The notes: generated by a model from the letters alone, not told the origin. 50,369 nt of DNA from Candidatus Poribacteria bacterium (GCA_022822785.1 JAJEAL010000039.1:1-50369); one strand, 5' to 3'; shown: positions 34,877 to 44,011, counted from the first letter of the stretch. A program made the numbers and translations.

Positions 34877-36067
34877 TTAGGACTGATGTCTAGCTTGTGG
34901 CATAGGCGAAGATAAATCGTAGAACAGATGCTTTAAAATAGCGTCAACGACCATTTCATGGGCTCGGACAACAATCAGATTCATGTGTTGGCTATGTGCA
35001 AACATCTCTTGCGCGTGATGTTTCAGAGACGCCATCGTTGGCAGATTGGAACGACAAATCTCGGTGAGAAAAGCGTGAGCAGATGGCCGGGATTGGCTGA
35101 CCCGTCGGCGTAGCTCTTCAAATTTGGGGGTGTGTGCCCACGCATGGCGAATTTGCTCACTGATAGTTTCAATCGGGAAACTCGTTGCCAACCGTTGGGC
35201 GGCTCGTTCGATGACGTTTTTTGGTATGCCACGTATTCCTTGAACTACGGTGGCAGGTGGGGCGCGAAGGTCCCAAACAATTCTAAAAAAAGCCAAGAAC
35301 TTCAAAACGTAATATGTGAAATCGATCTGCCACCAATGGAACCCTTGTCGAGTTGAGCTTTGAAAGTAATGGTGGTTGTTGTGCCATCCTTCACCAAAGG
35401 TAATGAGTGCCAGAAACCAGTTATTGCGCGAGTCATCCCCGGTGACGTAAGACTGTTTGCCGATAAGGTGAGCTAGCGAGTTAATCGCAAATGTGCAGTG
35501 AAAGAGGAGCATCGTACTAATGAAGAAACCGACCACCAGTCCAGACCAACCGGAAACCAACCACACCCCGACTCCCAACAGCGCTGGTGGTGCGTGTTTG
35601 TACTTGTTGAGCCAAACGAGCTCAGGAAATTTCATAAAATCCTTCATCAGGTCGTAGTCCGGTTCGCTCTTGGTTGCCGAAAAAATCCAACCGAAGTGGG
35701 CAAACCAGAAACCGTTTTGAAGTGGCGAGTGTACATCTTGTGGGGTATCGGAGTATTTATGATGTTTGCGGTGATGGGCTGCCCACCAAAGTGCACCCTG
35801 TTGTGCCGACGACTGTGCAACGAACGCGAGCAAGAATTGGAATACGCGGCTGGTTTTGAAGGAACGATGTGAAAAATATCGATGATAGCCACCCGTAATG
35901 GCAAACATGCGGACGGCGTACAATATACCACAAAGTATAAGGTCTGACGCCTGAAAACCGGTCCAGATGACCGCAAAACAGGCAAGATGAACGAGTGCGA
36001 AGGGGATGACTGCGGGGTAAATGATGTCAACCTCATCGGCATGACACGCAGTCTTAGGGAAAGACAC
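34877..36067 (-). CDS. Acyl-CoA / fatty-acid desaturase (delta-9 type, membrane di-iron)
   Basis: A 396-residue membrane protein with the three histidine boxes of the family: H62-RYFS-H67, H99-RK-HH103 and EGWHNNHH (about 226-233). Hydrophobic segments around 17-38, 43-60, 75-95 and 160-195 fit four membrane spans. The C-terminal 120 residues are an extra soluble tail (RGIPKNVIERAAQRLATSF, and later QHMNLIVVRAHEMVVDAIL) not needed for catalysis. The start is a GTG at 36067; a Shine-Dalgarno-like AAAGGA is about 13 bases away, so the start is not certain. It introduces a double bond in fatty acyl chains using O2 and an electron donor. Confidence 0.93.
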   Translation of the reverse strand: MSFPKTACHADEVDIIYPAVIPFALVHLACFAVIWTGFQASDLILCGILYAVRMFAITGGYHRYFSHRSFKTSRVFQFLLAFVAQSSAQQGALWWAAHHRKHHKYSDTPQDVHSPLQNGFWFAHFGWIFSATKSEPDYDLMKDFMKFPELVWLNKYKHAPPALLGVGVWLVSGWSGLVVGFFISTMLLFHCTFAINSLAHLIGKQSYVTGDDSRNNWFLALITFGEGWHNNHHYFQSSTRQGFHWWQIDFTYYVLKFLAFFRIVWDLRAPPATVVQGIRGIPKNVIERAAQRLATSFPIETISEQIRHAWAHTPKFEELRRRVSQSRPSAHAFLTEICRSNLPTMASLKHHAQEMFAHSQHMNLIVVRAHEMVVDAILKHLFYDLSSPMPQARHQS

Positions 36068-36227
36068 TTGCAGTTATATTCCTTTCTTTTTCTGTTGTGA
36101 GTGGATACGCCGCCGCCCTTCTAGGCTATCAAGGATGGCGAGGGTCACGATCGCCTGAGTGTGTCCAAGTAATGTGGGCATCTTAAGCGATCTCTTAATT
36201 AGCGCGAACAAATGCCGCATAGAATTT

Positions 36228-37478
36228 TTATTGAGGGGGTGGGCGACGTCCGCTATTCCTAGCTTTATTGGGACGAATATGGTTCCGCTTGCGGCGTGAT
36301 AGGGTCTTTCGTAGCGGCTTTGAATGGTCCCTCTGGGATTGGCTTTCCGGTACGAAACTACCGTAATCAAAATCAGGTAACCGCCGCCGTTCGATTCGTG
36401 TACCTAGCAGTTTTTCAATGTCCCTTATCATCTGTTCATCCGCTCGGTCGGCAAGCGTGAATGCTTCACCAGACCGGTGAGCGCGGCCGGTGCGACCAAT
36501 CCGGTGAGTGTAGGCATCGACAGTGTCGGGGATATCGAAATTGATTACGTGCGATATTTCCGACACGTCTATGCCGCGCGCAGCAACGTCCGTGGCGACA
36601 AGAATGTCGTATTGCCCATCGCGAAAGCCATTGATCGCTTTCTGCCGCTGACTCTGCGACATGTTACCTTGCAGTGCTGCAGCACGATAACCACTTTTTT
36701 CCATGTGGCGTGCTAGGTTGCGGGCGCGATACTTTGTGCGGGTAAAGATCAAGACCCGGCCGGTGGGTGTCTGTCGCAACATTGTCAGTAGAAAATCTTT
36801 CTTGAGGCTATTGGGCACCGGGTAGACTGCGTGTGAAACGGTCTTCACCGGAGCGCTCTTACCGATTTGAACCGTAACCGGATTTTTGAGGATATTATCT
36901 GACAGTCTGCGAATATCCTCTGGCATTGTAGCTGAGAAGAAAAGTGTTTGGCGTTGGGCAGGCAGTAGCTTCAGGATGCGGCGAATATCGGGGAGGAAGC
37001 CCATATCGCACATGCGATCAGCTTCGTCCAACACCAGCATCTCAACGCCCGATAGATCGATGTCGCCATCGTAAATGAGGTCAAGCAGGCGACCAGGACA
37101 AGCAATAACAATCTCTACGCCACTCCGCAGCCGCAAGACCTGAGAAACTTTACTCACACCTCCGTAGATGGATACGCTGTTCACATCGGTATTTTTGCCA
37201 AGATCAAGCCCCATCTGATAAATCTGTTCGGCGAGTTCCCGTGTGGGCGCAATGATAAGAGCACGTACACGACGGAACGGTCCCTTGGTTAACCGTTGTA
37301 AAATAGGCAGCATGAAAGCTGCAGTTTTACCGGTGCCGGTATGGGCTAAACCCATTACATCATGTCCTTCGAGCACCATGGGGATGGCTTGCTGCTGAAT
37401 CGGGGTAGGCGTAGTGTAATTGACTGCTTTAATTCGAGCGACAATGCGCGGGTCAAAAGAAAATTGTTCAAAATTCAC
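36228..37478 (-). CDS. rhlE: DEAD-box RNA helicase (RhlE-type)
   Basis: A 416-residue SF2 helicase. Motifs in order: Q motif (PTPIQQQAIP), motif I AHTGTGKTAA, Ia APTRELAEQ, Ib CPGRLLDL, II VLDEADRMCDMGF, III FFSATMP, IV LIFTRTK, V ATDVAARGIDV and VI HRIGRTGRAHRSG. The tail is basic (SRRKRNHIRPNKARNSGRR), as in RhlE, for RNA binding. GTG start with AAGGAG 11 bases upstream. The first 11 bases overlap the end of the MarR-like fragment. The gene symbol is the closest bacterial match, not proof of identity. It probably acts in ribosome assembly or RNA turnover, often cold-induced. Confidence 0.93.
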   Translation of the reverse strand: MNFEQFSFDPRIVARIKAVNYTTPTPIQQQAIPMVLEGHDVMGLAHTGTGKTAAFMLPILQRLTKGPFRRVRALIIAPTRELAEQIYQMGLDLGKNTDVNSVSIYGGVSKVSQVLRLRSGVEIVIACPGRLLDLIYDGDIDLSGVEMLVLDEADRMCDMGFLPDIRRILKLLPAQRQTLFFSATMPEDIRRLSDNILKNPVTVQIGKSAPVKTVSHAVYPVPNSLKKDFLLTMLRQTPTGRVLIFTRTKYRARNLARHMEKSGYRAAALQGNMSQSQRQKAINGFRDGQYDILVATDVAARGIDVSEISHVINFDIPDTVDAYTHRIGRTGRAHRSGEAFTLADRADEQMIRDIEKLLGTRIERRRLPDFDYGSFVPESQSQRDHSKPLRKTLSRRKRNHIRPNKARNSGRRPPPQ

Positions 37479-37692
37479 TATCGGCGCGTCTCCTTTTTAT
37501 CAAGTCGTGCTTTGAAAGCCTGTTAAGTATTCCGGTGACCGTTGCATTGCTAAGGCTGGCGTTTTCCGCCAATTGACCTGCTGTTATCTTTCCTGATCGT
37601 GAAATCTCACCTAGGACGATAATTGAGGTGCTGTCAACCCGTGGTAGCGCGCGAGATGACTCGAATAGAAATCGATTGCCTGCATGATGCAC
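37468..37692 (-). pseudogene. MarR-like winged-helix fragment overlapping the helicase start
   Basis: A 74-codon frame (GTG at 37692) encodes VDSTSIIVLGEISRSGKITAGQLA and ATVTGILNRLSKHDLIKRRR, which reads as the helix-turn-helix core of a MarR-type regulator (LxxIARSG.LT..ELA..L.LS..TVT.I..RL...GL). Real MarR proteins need about 140 residues; this one lacks most of the N-terminal dimerisation helices and the wing and C-terminus, and ends inside the helicase start. It is either a truncated remnant or a very small regulator. It is transcribed from the promoter at 37822-37850, so it may form the leader cistron of the helicase. Confidence 0.5.
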
Positions 37693-37821
37693 CTGAGTGC
37701 CATAAGCACTTCAGTCCGTATATCTTTTTAATATAGAGCCATTGTGTGTCCTTTCTATAAAGAAAGAATATGCAACAAAATTATACGGAATAAGGGCCTT
37801 GTTATTTGTTTCGCAGGCTAA

Positions 37822-37850
37822 ATAATAACATGCCAAAACTCGTAAGTCAA
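37822..37850 (-). promoter_or_regulatory. Promoter for the MarR-like fragment and helicase
   Basis: On the minus strand TTGACT (plus 37845-37850) and TATTAT (plus 37822-37827) are 17 bases apart, with TG one base before the -10. Leader to the helicase GTG is about 340 bases and includes the MarR-like frame. Confidence 0.65.
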
Positions 37851-37933
37851 GACGAAACAGCGGTACTATTGGAACATCAGTTTGATGTAGGGGGCGAGGA
37901 GACAGGAGCGGGAAAGAATTACAAATTATAAAT

Positions 37934-37983
37934 GGAAAAACCCAACCCCATCTTCTTATTGGGTTTTCCCTTGTCGGGGTTGG
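37934..37983. promoter_or_regulatory. Two mutually exclusive hairpins
   Basis: GGAAAAACCCAA (37934-37945) pairs with TTGGGTTTTCC (37959-37969) leaving one bulge, while CCAACCCC (37942-37949) pairs perfectly with GGGGTTGG (37976-37983). The two stems share bases, so only one can form, as in a terminator/antiterminator switch. No T tract follows either one. Confidence 0.4.
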
Positions 37984-38328
37984 TCTTGTAACTCCCATTT
38001 CAGCCTTGTATCTTTCTGGTTAATTAAAGGGATTCTGCATACTTACGTCGAGCTCATGTTACGAAGCTCAAATTGTTGAGGCAATGTTACAGCGGGAGCT
38101 GTTGAAGGGTGTTTAAATAAATAAAAAATTAGTGTGCAAAATACTTATTGTTCATGGAAATTGCTTCAGCGGCTCACGCTAGTTTAGGCGTGCGATCTGG
38201 TCTACATCGTGAAGCTGCTGCAGTTGAGTTTAGGCACTCGATAAACAACGGTGGGAATCAAAACGAACAGATGAGATTAACGAAATCCTTAAGCTCATGC
38301 CGTTCGGGTAACATCATGAGGTTTTCTG

Positions 38329-38357
38329 TTGACGCCGGATCGAAGCCATGATATAAA
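38329..38357 (+). promoter_or_regulatory. Promoter-like site upstream of the Gfo/Idh gene at 38697
   Basis: TTGACG (38329-38334) and TATAAA (38352-38357) are 17 bases apart; each box differs from consensus at one position. The predicted 5' leader is about 335 nt. Confidence 0.55.
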
Positions 38358-38696
38358 AATGGACAAGCCGAAGTCGATCATGGGGCTAGTGGCTGATCGG
38401 TTGACTAGTTTTCAGACCATTATGCGATGACTGCCCGTCCGAAGTTCATTTGTCATGTCCCCAGAGCACCTGTCTCAAGCAGATGCGGTGCATATTGCCG
38501 ATAAGTGCTTGTCTCACTCAAGTACGATATCTTTGATCCGATTTCCGACAACAAATACCCTGTGCTTAATACAAATCGTACCAAAGAAGTGTTTGATTAG
38601 GAGGAAGTCGGTTCGTCGAATGACTTCTATTTCTGCCAACAACTTAATTCGCCAAACTTCAGGATAACATAACTCAAGTGAGGAGAAAGAAATGCT

Positions 38697-39893
38697 ATGA
38701 ATACCAATCCTATTGTCATTGGCATGATCGGTGCGGGCTTTTCCGCGACGTTCCACGTCCATAACTATCGACTTGTTCCCGGCTTGGATGTTCGCATCAA
38801 AGGAGTCACTGCGAGGACCCAAGAAAGTGCTACCGCTTTCGCTGAAGAACACAACTTGGAAACCGTTTATCCTACAGCGGAAGCTCTGTTTGCGGATGAG
38901 GAAGTAACTGTTGTTGATCTCTGTGTCCCCAATTATCTGCACTATCCACTAACCGTTCAGGCTGCCGAAGCCGGTAAGCACATTATCTGTGAAAAACCGC
39001 TGACAGGCTATTTTGGGGATGGGGGAGAAACGCTCGTGGGACGCGAGACCTCCCGACGTGCCATGTTTGAAGCCGCGCTAAAAGCCGCTGACGAGATGGT
39101 GGATGCTGTTAAACGTAACGGGGTGACATTCTGTTATGCGGAAAACTGGGTGCACGCCCCAAGCATACAAAAGGCTAACGATATCCTGGCGCAAAGCGAT
39201 AATAGTATTCTTCGCATCAGCGCCGAAGAGTCACACAGTGGGTCCCATTCTGATTACGCAAAGGAATGGCGATACTCCGGGGGCGGTGCACTTTTCAACA
39301 AGGGGTGTCATCCTGTTGGTGGGACACTCTACCTGAAATACAACGAAGGGGAGCGAAAGTACGGCAAACCCATCAAACCCAAAAGCGTTGCCGCAGAGGT
39401 CGCAAACCTGACACATCTTGAAAGCTTCGTCAACGAGGACGAAAAGTGGATTAAGGAGGGATGGAAGGATTGTGAGGATTGGGGATCGATGATAATTACG
39501 TTTGATGACGACTCCGTCGCACAGATTACCGCGTCAGATATCGTGCTTGGCGGTATTCAGAACGTCTTGACGGTCTATTCGAGCAAAGCAGTTGTGCAGT
39601 GCAACATAAACCCCAACACAGGGATGTTGACGTACACACCGAGCGATTACGTTTTGGGGAACACCTATATTCGTGAGAAAGTGGAAACCCGCGCCGGTTG
39701 GCAACTGACCAACCCTGACGAAGATTGGATGAACGGTTTCCCACATGAACTCACTGACTTCTGCCAAGCGATCGCTTACGGGCGACCGCCCAAAAGCACG
39801 GTAGAGTTGGGGCGGGACATCCTCGCAGTGTGTTACGGAGCATATATCGCGGCAGAAACCGGTGAGCGTGTCGATCTTTCTCAGTGGATGTAA
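38697..39893 (+). CDS. Gfo/Idh/MocA family oxidoreductase
   Basis: A 398-residue protein with GMIGAGFSATFHVHNY (residues 9-24) as the NAD-binding turn and EKP at 99-101 (HIICEKPLTGYF). An insert of about 30 residues after EKP (FGDGGETLVGRETSRRAM) makes it longer than most of the family. GGGALFNKGCHPVGGTLYL near 199-217 carries the active-site His. GAGGAG lies 11 bases before the ATG, with an overlapping ATGCTATGA giving a two-codon frame in between. A cupin gene follows after a 257-bp gap containing two strong hairpins. Probably a sugar or cyclitol dehydrogenase. Confidence 0.93.
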   Translation: MNTNPIVIGMIGAGFSATFHVHNYRLVPGLDVRIKGVTARTQESATAFAEEHNLETVYPTAEALFADEEVTVVDLCVPNYLHYPLTVQAAEAGKHIICEKPLTGYFGDGGETLVGRETSRRAMFEAALKAADEMVDAVKRNGVTFCYAENWVHAPSIQKANDILAQSDNSILRISAEESHSGSHSDYAKEWRYSGGGALFNKGCHPVGGTLYLKYNEGERKYGKPIKPKSVAAEVANLTHLESFVNEDEKWIKEGWKDCEDWGSMIITFDDDSVAQITASDIVLGGIQNVLTVYSSKAVVQCNINPNTGMLTYTPSDYVLGNTYIREKVETRAGWQLTNPDEDWMNGFPHELTDFCQAIAYGRPPKSTVELGRDILAVCYGAYIAAETGERVDLSQWM

Positions 39894-39975
39894 AAGGTTC
39901 GTTGGGACTAGAGAGATGCCCGACGATGTCTGTTTAACCTAATTTAACCTAAGTTGCTAGTTGCTAAACCTGATT

Positions 39976-40037
39976 GGCTCGGATAGGCATATCCGAGCCA
40001 TCTTTGCGCGTGTGCAGTGGATTTGTCAATCCACTGC
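39976..40037 (+). terminator. Two tandem perfect hairpins after the Gfo/Idh gene
   Basis: First: GGCTCGGATA (39976-39985), loop GGCA, TATCCGAGCC (39990-39999). Second: GCAGTGGATT (40014-40023), loop TGTC, AATCCACTGC (40028-40037). Both have perfect 10-bp arms and 4-nt loops and are 14 bases apart. ATCTTT follows the first. They could be twin terminators, RNA-processing signals or repeats of a dispersed palindromic family. Confidence 0.55.
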
Positions 40038-40150
40038 GAGCCATGTTGACTCGATTTAGCTTTCATTTCCCTAGTTTGTAACGTCCCTCATAAGTAGCAA
40101 CTTGCGGCAACTTAATAAAAACAATTGATAACTTTACAAGGAGTCAATCC

Positions 40151-40552
40151 ATGAAGTACATTGTAAAAACCAAAGAGATGCCATGGAAGCCAAAGTTCTT
40201 TCCCGGTGAAGAACAACAATATGGCGATTTTAAGCCGCTGTGGCAAGAACACGCCACGGAGCAATTTGAAGTCCGACTGACGCGGATTCCCGCCGGTGGA
40301 ACAAATACAAAATACCATACCCATACAAAAGAGGAAGAGTGGTTCTACGTACTAAGCGGGTCGTGCCACATCAATATTGAAGGAGAATGGTATCACATCG
40401 AAAAAGGGGATTCAGTCTTTAAGCCGACCGGTACGTATCACATCTTCAGAAACTTCGGGACGGAACCTTGTGAGCTGATCATGCTTGGGACCAATGTAGA
40501 AGGCAACGAGGTGCATCGCTTGCCGGAGCCGGAACCGCCCGAAACAGAATAA
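40151..40552 (+). CDS. Cupin-domain protein
   Basis: A 133-residue single cupin. The first metal motif is in KYHTHTKEEEWFYVLSGS (two His, one Glu, with the G at the end of motif 1), and the second motif is GDSVFKPTGTYHIFRNFG with the final His ligand. AAGGAG is eight bases upstream. The C-terminal tail PEPEPPETE is acidic and probably disordered. It may be a sugar isomerase, dioxygenase or binding protein; the fold does not decide. It converges on the isochorismatase-family gene, 18 bases away. Confidence 0.9.
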   Translation: MKYIVKTKEMPWKPKFFPGEEQQYGDFKPLWQEHATEQFEVRLTRIPAGGTNTKYHTHTKEEEWFYVLSGSCHINIEGEWYHIEKGDSVFKPTGTYHIFRNFGTEPCELIMLGTNVEGNEVHRLPEPEPPETE

Positions 40553-40570
40553 GGCAAGCATCTTCCGCGC

Positions 40571-41395
40571 CTAAGCGACGGTATCATCCTTAAAACGAAA
40601 TGCAGCGGTTTTGGTGAATGCTGTGGAGGTAATGGTCGGACACAAATGTGTTTCAATGTGCTCAACTACTAAATCCGTTCCGCGGAAATGGCTAAATTCA
40701 GACGACATGGGTTGAAAGAGCGAATCTGTTAAATCACGGCATAACACGACATTCTTTCCGTGGTAGACCATCTGTCTTAGGCCAAACGGACGCCCGGAAA
40801 CGCAGATATTGGTGTGAACACCCATCAGAATTACATTCTCGATGCCACGTTCTTGCATCAGGTTATAGATCTCTTGACCGTCGTCGCTGATTACATCTTC
40901 GGCAGCAATATTAATGGTTGAGATCTGCCGGTTCCAAGGTACTTCTCCACCTTTCCACTGTCGAATACCTTGGTCATCAGGGACCCAACCGGAACACGGT
41001 TCACTACAACCACACCCACCACTCCGCATAAAGGACAACGGTTCCCCTTCACGTTCAGGATCCCAATAATTCCACTTGATTTCCACAGGCGATGCAGTAA
41101 ACGATGCTTCTATAGCCCGACGACGTTGCGGCGTATCGTCATAAAATGACATCGTACCACTTGGTGCATGAATGATGAGCGTATCTTTCTCCCGTGCTGT
41201 GCAAGTCATGCGATTCGTGGTTGGTACCATCTCTGCTACCCGTTGAGCGGCACTTTTGCACGTATGATCATTCCACATGTCACAGATAATAATTGCCGTT
41301 TGTCGTGGATTCCAGTGGACAGTTTGATGGATCTCCTGACCTTTGTCCCTACTACGCTGTTCAAGTAAGAGGTCTTTCTGTTTCCGACTTGTCAT
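40571..41395 (-). CDS. Isochorismatase-family cysteine hydrolase
   Basis: A 274-residue protein with the catalytic triad pattern of the family: Asp39 in IIICDMWNDH, a Lys candidate near 107, and Cys198 in MGVHTNICVSGRPFGLR. The family includes nicotinamidases, ureidoacrylate and N-carbamoyl hydrolases. It is longer than the usual 180-220 residues because of an insert at about 110-155 that contains three cysteines (GGCGCSEPCSG; C128, C130, C134), a possible metal site. It lies 122 bases downstream of the TIM-barrel gene on the same strand, itself 88 bases downstream of a Gfo/Idh gene, so a three-gene transcript is likely. Confidence 0.88.
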   Translation of the reverse strand: MTSRKQKDLLLEQRSRDKGQEIHQTVHWNPRQTAIIICDMWNDHTCKSAAQRVAEMVPTTNRMTCTAREKDTLIIHAPSGTMSFYDDTPQRRRAIEASFTASPVEIKWNYWDPEREGEPLSFMRSGGCGCSEPCSGWVPDDQGIRQWKGGEVPWNRQISTINIAAEDVISDDGQEIYNLMQERGIENVILMGVHTNICVSGRPFGLRQMVYHGKNVVLCRDLTDSLFQPMSSEFSHFRGTDLVVEHIETHLCPTITSTAFTKTAAFRFKDDTVA

Positions 41396-41517
41396 TGTTT
41401 TCTACCTGTCAGTCATAATTGATATGTTGACGTTTGACGATACGTAGGTCGGGCATCTTGCCCGACCTGCCCGTTTTGCTCACTACCAGCAAATAGCCTG
41501 CTAGTTGCTGCACACGA

Positions 41518-42516
41518 CTACTCTTCAAACGCTGAATCAAACGCACGAGCGGATGGCTTGAAGTCGTAGCCTTTGACTGCAGCACATGCTTCGCGTGCAC
41601 CGTGCTCCCGGTCCATGCCGCTGTCCTCCCATTCGATAGAAAGAGGTCCATCATACTCAATGTTATTGAGCGCACGGATGATTTCCTCAAAATCGATATT
41701 GCCTCGACCGATTGACCGGAAATCCCAATACCGCCGAGCGTCACCGAAATCCAAGTGCCCGCCAAAGACACCGGAGAGGCGCGGCGTTGACGACCACCAC
41801 ACGTCCTTCATATGTGCATGGTAGATGCGATCGCTGAATCGCTCGATAAATGCGACGTAATCAACCCCCTGATAACCGAGATGGCTTGGATCGTAGTTGA
41901 ACCCAAATGTTTCACGTCCGTTGACCGCTTCGATGGCACGTTCTGAACTCACGATATCGAAGGCAATTTCGGTCGGATGGACCTCAAGCCCGAACTTAAT
42001 CCCGGCCTCATCAAAAACATCGAAGATTGGATTCCAACGGTTGGCGAAGTCCTCAAAACCGGCATCAATCTGTGCCGGGTCGTTGGGCGGGAAAGAATAG
42101 AGCAGATGCCAGATGCTACTGCCTGTAAATCCGTTGACAACACTCACACCCAGTTTTGCTGCGGCGTGTGCGGTTTTTTTCATCTCTTCAGCGGCACGTC
42201 CACGAACGCCTTCGGGATTGCCATCGCCCCAAATAGCGGGTGACAAGATCGCTTCGTGACGGCTATCTATATTGTCGCAGACCGCCTGTCCGACAAGGTG
42301 GTTACTAATTGACCACACTTTAAGTCCGTATTTTGCTAATAGGTCGTGTCGTTCTTGGCAATAGCCATCGTCATTGAGGGCTTTATCAACTTCAAAGTGA
42401 TCTCCCCAGCATGCCAATTCCAGTCCGTCGTATCCCCAATCACTGGCTTTTTGTGCTAACTCTTCAAGTGTTAAATCTGCCCACTGTCCCGTAAATAGTG
42501 TTACAGGTCTTGCCAT
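41518..42516 (-). CDS. Sugar phosphate isomerase/epimerase (AP-endonuclease-2-like TIM barrel)
   Basis: A 332-residue TIM-barrel protein of the IolE/xylose-isomerase-like group. The metal ligands are visible: Glu in [11 protein letters not shown], Asp in NYDPSHLGY, His in YHAHMKDVW and Glu in SIEWEDSGM. The N-terminal [17 protein letters not shown] and [14 protein letters not shown] are typical of this group. AAGGAGG is seven bases before the ATG. It probably isomerises or epimerises a keto sugar or inosose together with the neighbouring Gfo/Idh dehydrogenase at 42605-43777. Confidence 0.92.
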   Translation of the reverse strand: MARPVTLFTGQWADLTLEELAQKASDWGYDGLELACWGDHFEVDKALNDDGYCQERHDLLAKYGLKVWSISNHLVGQAVCDNIDSRHEAILSPAIWGDGNPEGVRGRAAEEMKKTAHAAAKLGVSVVNGFTGSSIWHLLYSFPPNDPAQIDAGFEDFANRWNPIFDVFDEAGIKFGLEVHPTEIAFDIVSSERAIEAVNGRETFGFNYDPSHLGYQGVDYVAFIERFSDRIYHAHMKDVWWSSTPRLSGVFGGHLDFGDARRYWDFRSIGRGNIDFEEIIRALNNIEYDGPLSIEWEDSGMDREHGAREACAAVKGYDFKPSARAFDSAFEE

Positions 42517-42604
42517 CTTATTCCTCCTTGTATTAGGTCATAAAGAGTAGGGGGTTGGCAAGGGATCTGCCACCCCCAAAGGATGATAGATATTACATTT
42601 CACT

Positions 42605-43777
42605 TTATGCTGGCGGTGTGTAGCTCGCGTCTACCCAGCCCCGTTTATTGCCGCTCTCGACCGCTTTGTGGATGAAGTGAACACCTCGTGCACCATCCTG
42701 CACCGTTGGAAAATCTGTATCGAATTCATCTGGCGTTTCACCGGAGAGTTTTGCAGCAAGTGTGCGTGCAGCGTTGACATAAACATTGGCAAACGCTTCT
42801 ATGAACGCTTCAGGATGTCCAAAGGGCAGCCGTGAGTTGTGTGCCGCGATTGACGCAACATAGTCGTTACCGCGCTTGTATATATGTTCAGGGCCATCTG
42901 GGAAGCGAACATAGAGATAGTTCGGATTTTCCTGATGCCATTCGAGCGAAGCCTCCGTACCGTAAACGCGGATACGAAGATTGTTCTCCTCACCAACAGC
43001 AATCTGCGAGGCGAAAAGCAGCCCCCGTGCACCGCCTTTATAGTGGACTAGGATATTTCCATCATCTTCGAGTTGCCTTCCTTCAACGAAGGTGGTCAGG
43101 TCTGCACAAATCTCTTCCAACTCTAAACCGGTGATATAGTGAGCGAGATTTTCTGCGTGTGATCCAATGTCCCCGATGCAGGATGAAACCCCCGCTTGGC
43201 TTGGGTCTGTCCGCCAAACTGCCTGCTTTGCTCCTTCACCTTCCAAGAACGTCGCCAACCATCCCTGCGGATACTCGACAACAATTTTCCGAATAGATCC
43301 GAGCTCTCCCTGCGAGACCAGCTCACGGGCTTGCTTCACCATAGGGTAGCCTGTATAATTATGCGTCAACGCAAAAACGGCATCGTGCTGCTTCACTAAC
43401 TCGCAGAGTGCTTCCGCATCTTTTAGCGTCGTTGTCATCGGTTTATCACAAATGACATGAAAGCCTGCTTCGATGAATGTTTTAGCGACGTCAAAATGAA
43501 CGTGGTTTGGTGTCACGATGGACACAAAGTCGATACGCTCCCCTTCCGGTAAGGCACTCTCTTTTTTTGCCATTTCCTGATACGAACTGTATACACGGCT
43601 AGAGTCAAGTAGTAATTCTGCGCCTTGTTGCTGCGATTTTTCAGGTGATGCAGAAAAGGCTCCGGCAACAAGTTCGATTTCCCCATCGAGTGCTGCAGCC
43701 TTTCGGTGAACCGCTCCTATGAATGCATCCGGGCCGCCGCCGACCATTCCGTAACGTATTTTTCTTCCAAGTGGCAT
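42605..43777 (-). CDS. Gfo/Idh/MocA family oxidoreductase
   Basis: A 390-residue protein from the ATG at 43777, seven bases after AGGAGA; the frame extends 21 codons upstream to a TTG with no support. The N-terminus IRYGMVGGGPDAFIGAVHR has the nucleotide-binding turn, and the usual EKP reads CDKPMTTT (D111-K112-P113), a conservative change found in other members. HVHFDVAKTFIEAGFHVI and the C-terminal GHPEAFIEAFANVY are also family marks. It is driven by a perfect consensus promoter at 43843-43871 and is probably co-transcribed with the TIM-barrel and isochorismatase-family genes. Confidence 0.94.
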   Translation of the reverse strand: MPLGRKIRYGMVGGGPDAFIGAVHRKAAALDGEIELVAGAFSASPEKSQQQGAELLLDSSRVYSSYQEMAKKESALPEGERIDFVSIVTPNHVHFDVAKTFIEAGFHVICDKPMTTTLKDAEALCELVKQHDAVFALTHNYTGYPMVKQARELVSQGELGSIRKIVVEYPQGWLATFLEGEGAKQAVWRTDPSQAGVSSCIGDIGSHAENLAHYITGLELEEICADLTTFVEGRQLEDDGNILVHYKGGARGLLFASQIAVGEENNLRIRVYGTEASLEWHQENPNYLYVRFPDGPEHIYKRGNDYVASIAAHNSRLPFGHPEAFIEAFANVYVNAARTLAAKLSGETPDEFDTDFPTVQDGARGVHFIHKAVESGNKRGWVDASYTPPA

Positions 43778-43842
43778 ATGATTATCTCCTACAATTTTAT
43801 AATGCTGAACCCACCTTATAAATCCATGGGTTGCAAGCACCG

Positions 43843-43871
43843 ATTATAGCACGATTTGTGCTACTTGTCAA
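43843..43871 (-). promoter_or_regulatory. Perfect consensus promoter for the Gfo/Idh gene at 42605
   Basis: On the minus strand TTGACA, 17 bases, then TGC-TATAAT (extended -10). Plus coordinates are 43866-43871 and 43843-43848. The predicted leader is about 60 bases. Confidence 0.8.
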
Positions 43872-44011
43872 AATGATTCAGATCCGATCAGAAATCTGCG
43901 ACCAAGGCCTTGCACTTCAAGAGCAAAAGATGATAAACTTGCTGCGCCGTTATACATACAAAAATGATGCACTTCATACGGAGTTCGGCAAACGGTGAAA
44001 GGAGAGTTTAT

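Larger units (their letters stand above)
37693..38696. other. One-kilobase region without a convincing gene
   Basis: Short open frames occur on both strands (for example 37711-37998 minus, 38148-38351 plus and 38455-38667 plus), but none has a recognisable family, a good ribosome binding site plus conserved-looking sequence, or sensible length. The segment contains a minus-strand promoter (37822-37850), a set of competing hairpins (37934-37983), and a plus-strand promoter (38329-38357) that would give the Gfo/Idh gene at 38697 a leader of about 335 nt. It may hold an unrecognised RNA. Confidence 0.5.

Noticed and set aside
38148-38351. A 67-codon plus-strand frame in the gene-free region
   Set aside because: No family, no ribosome binding site and no plausible domain; treated as chance, like the other short frames at 37711-37998 and 38455-38667.
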